Of a stretch of 7,358 bases of DNA, positions 5,420 to 7,358 are shown one piece after another. How positions within the stretch are numbered: the stretch's first letter is position 1; each line of letters opens with the position of its first letter. The notes below the pieces were generated by a model. It saw nothing but the letters and a program-made list of their open reading frames with translations, had not been told where the DNA came from and made no database searches. The translations under genes and the position numbers were made by a program. Source of the stretch: Gammaproteobacteria bacterium (GTDB lineage: Bacteria > Pseudomonadota > Gammaproteobacteria > UBA11654); assembly GCA_018672815.1 (NCBI GenBank), contig JABHDX010000025.1:1-7358 (forward strand). The letters are read 5' to 3'.

Positions 5420-5448
5420 CTTATAAACAAAGGGATACAGAGGTTCAA
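5420..5448 (-). promoter_or_regulatory. Sigma70-type promoter reading into the repeat-bounded genes
   Basis: On the minus strand TTGAAC (plus 5443-5448) and TATAAG (plus 5420-5425) are separated by exactly 17 bp. Transcription would begin near 5412, leaving a leader of about 20 bases that contains repeat copy E and the ATG at 5389. It is the best promoter I can see in the window. Confidence 0.6.
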
Positions 5449-5512
5449 ATTCCACCTTGTCGTATTCTTGTCTTGCTGAAAATTCATTAAATTATCGTAA
5501 CAGTTTAAATAG

Positions 5513-5530
5513 TTTGTATCACTTTGTATC
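5513..5530. repeat. Tandem TTTGTATC direct repeat, one helical turn apart
   Basis: TTTGTATC occurs at 5513-5520 and again at 5523-5530, a 10-bp period, in the spacer between divergent genes and about 100 bp upstream of the plus-strand start at 5626. The spacing would put both copies on one DNA face, as for regulator half-sites. Chance is also a reasonable explanation. Confidence 0.25.
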
Positions 5531-5612
5531 TCCAATCATAATAGCTGACTAGATCTATTTTTGTTTTTAAACAGTTTTGTTATAGGATTGAGAGAATGAC
5601 CTAACAAAAGAT

Positions 5613-5618
5613 AAGGAG
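5613..5618 (+). promoter_or_regulatory. Strong Shine-Dalgarno for the 308-codon gene
   Basis: AAGGAG lies seven bases before the ATG at 5626. It is the clearest ribosome-binding site in the window and fixes this start. Confidence 0.8.
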
Positions 5619-5625
5619 TAAGAAA

Positions 5626-6552
5626 ATGTCTAAAATAAAAGAAACAAGAAAAGCAGGCACAAAAACCCTGATTGCAATCGCAATCATTGGGGTTTCTGTA
5701 TACATAGGCTTTGAGCCTCTTTTTGACAAAGTTGGTGGTGGCGTTCCAGCACAAGTTCTCGGTGCATCTTTTGGAGCAATTTTTATGATTGTTTTGACAA
5801 TGTATTTATTAAACAAACAAACAGAAATAGAACAAGAAAGTAAGAAAAGCGAAAAAGTATTTGAAGAAAAGGTTAAATTGTATAAATCCATGCTGGCTAC
5901 GACAAAAGAAATGCTCAGGGATGGCAAAGTAAGTTCAGAAGAAACAACTGAATTATCATTTTCAATGATCGAACTGCAGATGGTTGGAGCTGATGAAACA
6001 ATCAATGCATTCAGTTCAGTGTTGGATAAGATCAACAAAATCTTTAATCAACAGGTAGGTGATCCTGTAGATCTTGAGGATGTAGAGCGAGTGGATATAT
6101 TAAGATTATTATCTGTATTTGCTCAGAAATGCAGAGTTGATCTTGGTATTAATGAATCTGAACTGAAAGAAGAAATTTTTGAAAAAACCTTTAGTGAGAT
6201 TGAAGAAGCCATAAAAGGAAAGAAAGATACAACGAAATATAATTTCAAGGAAAATAAGAATCTTGGAAAGGGAAGGCTTGTATTAGCTGTAGTCAAGGAT
6301 TATGTGGAAAATAACCCTGAAATATCTTTTGAAGAACTACTTTTAGTTTTTCCATCTGAACTTCGTTCGGTTTATGGTGTTTTTGCAAGGACTGAAGAGG
6401 TAGAAGAAAAACATCAAGTAAGATATTTCATGAAAGATGCAGACAGAATAGCTCTTTCTGATTCTACAATTGCTGTATGCAATCAATGGGGGATAACCAA
6501 CATTGACCCTTTTCTTGAGGTTTGTAAGAAACTAGGATTGGAAATTAATTGA
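5626..6552 (+). CDS. Membrane-anchored coiled-coil protein with a conserved C-terminal domain
   Basis: This encodes 308 residues. A short basic N-terminus (1-13) is followed by two membrane helices, about 14-32 and 45-63, with a glycine-rich loop between them, so the remainder should face the cytoplasm. Residues 64-100 are a highly charged probable coiled coil, followed by an acidic helical region (101-200). Residues 215-308 form a separate domain: GRLVLAVVKDYVENNP, then SFEELLLVFPSEL, GVFA, RYFMKDADRIALSDSTIAVCNQWG and NIDPFLEVCKKLGLEI. From memory, this domain also occurs at the ends of proteins associated with restriction or defence, but I cannot name it with certainty. A strong Shine-Dalgarno precedes it. 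It is divergent from the minus-strand genes and 47 bp upstream of a second plus-strand gene, so the two may form a functional pair. Confidence 0.8.
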   Translation: MSKIKETRKAGTKTLIAIAIIGVSVYIGFEPLFDKVGGGVPAQVLGASFGAIFMIVLTMYLLNKQTEIEQESKKSEKVFEEKVKLYKSMLATTKEMLRDGKVSSEETTELSFSMIELQMVGADETINAFSSVLDKINKIFNQQVGDPVDLEDVERVDILRLLSVFAQKCRVDLGINESELKEEIFEKTFSEIEEAIKGKKDTTKYNFKENKNLGKGRLVLAVVKDYVENNPEISFEELLLVFPSELRSVYGVFARTEEVEEKHQVRYFMKDADRIALSDSTIAVCNQWGITNIDPFLEVCKKLGLEIN

Positions 6553-6599
6553 TCTTTTGTTCTTAATCTACTATTTTTGATTTAAATTAAAAAAATAAT

Positions 6600-7250
6600 A
6601 TGAATAATAAAGTACCAACTTTTTTTTATTCTTCCTTAAAGATTCTTATTGATAACGAAAAAATAGAACCAAAGGAAATATATTTTTTGTATAGAGAATT
6701 CGAAAAAAATGAAAAGATTTGGTGGGATAATTTCAAAGAAATAAAAAAATTTAATTTAGTTCTTATCGGAGAAAGTCCACTTAGAACTGATGATTATATC
6801 TACTATCTAGGTAATAAAAAATTATATAGCCCCTTTCTTAATTACAACCATATTAAGGAATTTCTTAGCAAAAAGAAAAATCCTACATCAATTAGAAATC
6901 GAATGGAGTTTATTAATGTTCTTAATAGCTTAGGGATTTTGATAGCAGAAATGTTTCCTTTCAACTTTAATAAAAAACAAACTAAATTTAATTATCGAAG
7001 AGCGGAAGACGAGATCTTGATAAACCTCTTCCGTTCTTCTAGAAAATGGAATTTTGATAAAAAATTAAAGGCCATACAGGAACTTAATAAAGATGAAAAG
7101 ATAACATATGCCTTTAGGTATAGATCTCAAAAAAAATTAGTTACTCAATTGCTGCCTGAACTTAATGCTGAGTGTTTAGGTACGAAAAATCACCCTATGG
7201 ATAAACATAAGTTTTTAAGGATACTTGATGAAATATCTTCCAACCATTAA
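6600..7250 (+). CDS. Uracil-DNA-glycosylase-superfamily-like protein (tentative)
   Basis: This encodes 216 residues, very rich in Lys, Asn and AT-ending codons, more so than its neighbours. LVLIGESPLRTDDYIYY (53-69) has the form of motif A of UDG-like proteins (hydrophobic strand, G-E-x-P, then aromatic residues). EFINVLNSLGILIAEMFPF (103-121) resembles the following conserved helix-strand, and GTKNHPMDKHKFLRIL (194-209) occupies the place of the C-terminal motif before the last helix. The assignment rests on these three segments in the right order and is not certain. If correct, the protein might remove or recognise a modified base, but the catalytic residues differ from classical UDG. There is no Shine-Dalgarno and no strong promoter in the 47-bp gap after the membrane-protein gene, which suggests co-transcription. 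Confidence 0.6.
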   Translation: MNNKVPTFFYSSLKILIDNEKIEPKEIYFLYREFEKNEKIWWDNFKEIKKFNLVLIGESPLRTDDYIYYLGNKKLYSPFLNYNHIKEFLSKKKNPTSIRNRMEFINVLNSLGILIAEMFPFNFNKKQTKFNYRRAEDEILINLFRSSRKWNFDKKLKAIQELNKDEKITYAFRYRSQKKLVTQLLPELNAECLGTKNHPMDKHKFLRILDEISSNH

Positions 7251-7272
7251 GTAATCAATAGTAGTAGTTGCC

Positions 7273-7358
7273 TTATTCATCAAAATATCCCATATTTTTA
7301 AAACCTTCGGGTTCAAAAAAATCATACTCCTGCAACATTTCACCAACATGTTTGCAAA
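7273..7358 (-). CDS. C-terminal end of a minus-strand gene entering from the right edge
   Basis: The minus-strand frame is open from the edge to a TAA at 7275-7273, giving 27 residues that include KHVGEMLQEYDFFEPEGF and end NMGYFDE. The acidic, aromatic composition looks protein-like, while the other two minus-strand frames are either closed or low quality. It would converge with the plus-strand gene ending at 7250, leaving 22 bp with no visible terminator. The product cannot be identified from so little. Confidence 0.4.
   Translation of the reverse strand, partial: CKHVGEMLQEYDFFEPEGFKNMGYFDE

Noticed and set aside
5436..5458. GGTTCAAATTCC looks like the T-arm of a tRNA gene
   Set aside because: The stem halves around the loop do not pair, there is no anticodon or D-arm upstream and no acceptor stem. 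The GTTCAA is better explained as the -35 box of the minus-strand promoter.
1122..5556. GACTAGATCT occurs next to copy A (1122-1131) and again at 5547-5556, each shortly after AATAG
   Set aside because: A shared 10-mer is expected by chance several times in a window this size, and the surrounding similarity is too short to count as a sixth repeat copy.
5536..6038. Minus-strand frames of 72 and 145 codons opposite the 308-codon gene
   Set aside because: They are antisense shadows; the plus-strand gene has a strong Shine-Dalgarno, membrane helices and a conserved-looking C-terminal domain.

Overview
The window looks like an AT-rich bacterial chromosome segment, probably from a marine-type gammaproteobacterium. 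That assignment is soft: it rests on the low-GC coding style, a DoxX-like membrane protein, an ECHDC3-like enoyl-CoA hydratase and a small protein of a family I associate with marine T4-like phages. There are no rRNA, tRNA, transposase, integrase or CRISPR sequences.

Left part (1-1570, minus strand): the N-terminal 171 codons of an enoyl-CoA hydratase/isomerase-family gene run off the left edge. Beside it lie a phage-type hypothetical gene and a DoxX-like membrane protein gene. Middle part (about 1577-4665, minus strand): a short gene-poor stretch, then a two-gene operon of a metallo-beta-lactamase-fold protein (resembling the hydrolase-like half of CMP-Neu5Ac hydroxylase) and a class I SAM-dependent methyltransferase, then a 301-bp structured intergenic region and a small membrane protein. 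Next (4733-5389, minus strand): two more small membrane-protein genes, the first broken by two single-base homopolymer insertions. Right part (5626-7250, plus strand): a membrane-anchored coiled-coil protein and a uracil-DNA-glycosylase-like protein. A 27-residue C-terminus of a minus-strand gene enters from the right edge.

The main feature is a family of five short direct repeats, plus-strand consensus TCATTCCCACTCAATAGT, centred near 1110, 1575, 1742, 4675 and 5395. Read on the minus strand the repeat is ACTATTGAGTGGGAATGA, which encodes (T)IEWE-stop. That matches the usual C-terminus of GMP synthase (guaA), a known integration hotspot for genomic islands. All five copies have the same orientation. 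At four of them a gene starts within, or directly after, the repeat, so the segment reads like a tandem row of small gene cassettes, each bounded by a guaA-end-like att site. A good sigma70-type promoter (TTGAAC-17 bp-TATAAG) sits just outside the rightmost repeat and points into the row, as the Pc promoter does in an integron. No recombinase gene is in view, so the mechanism is inferred.
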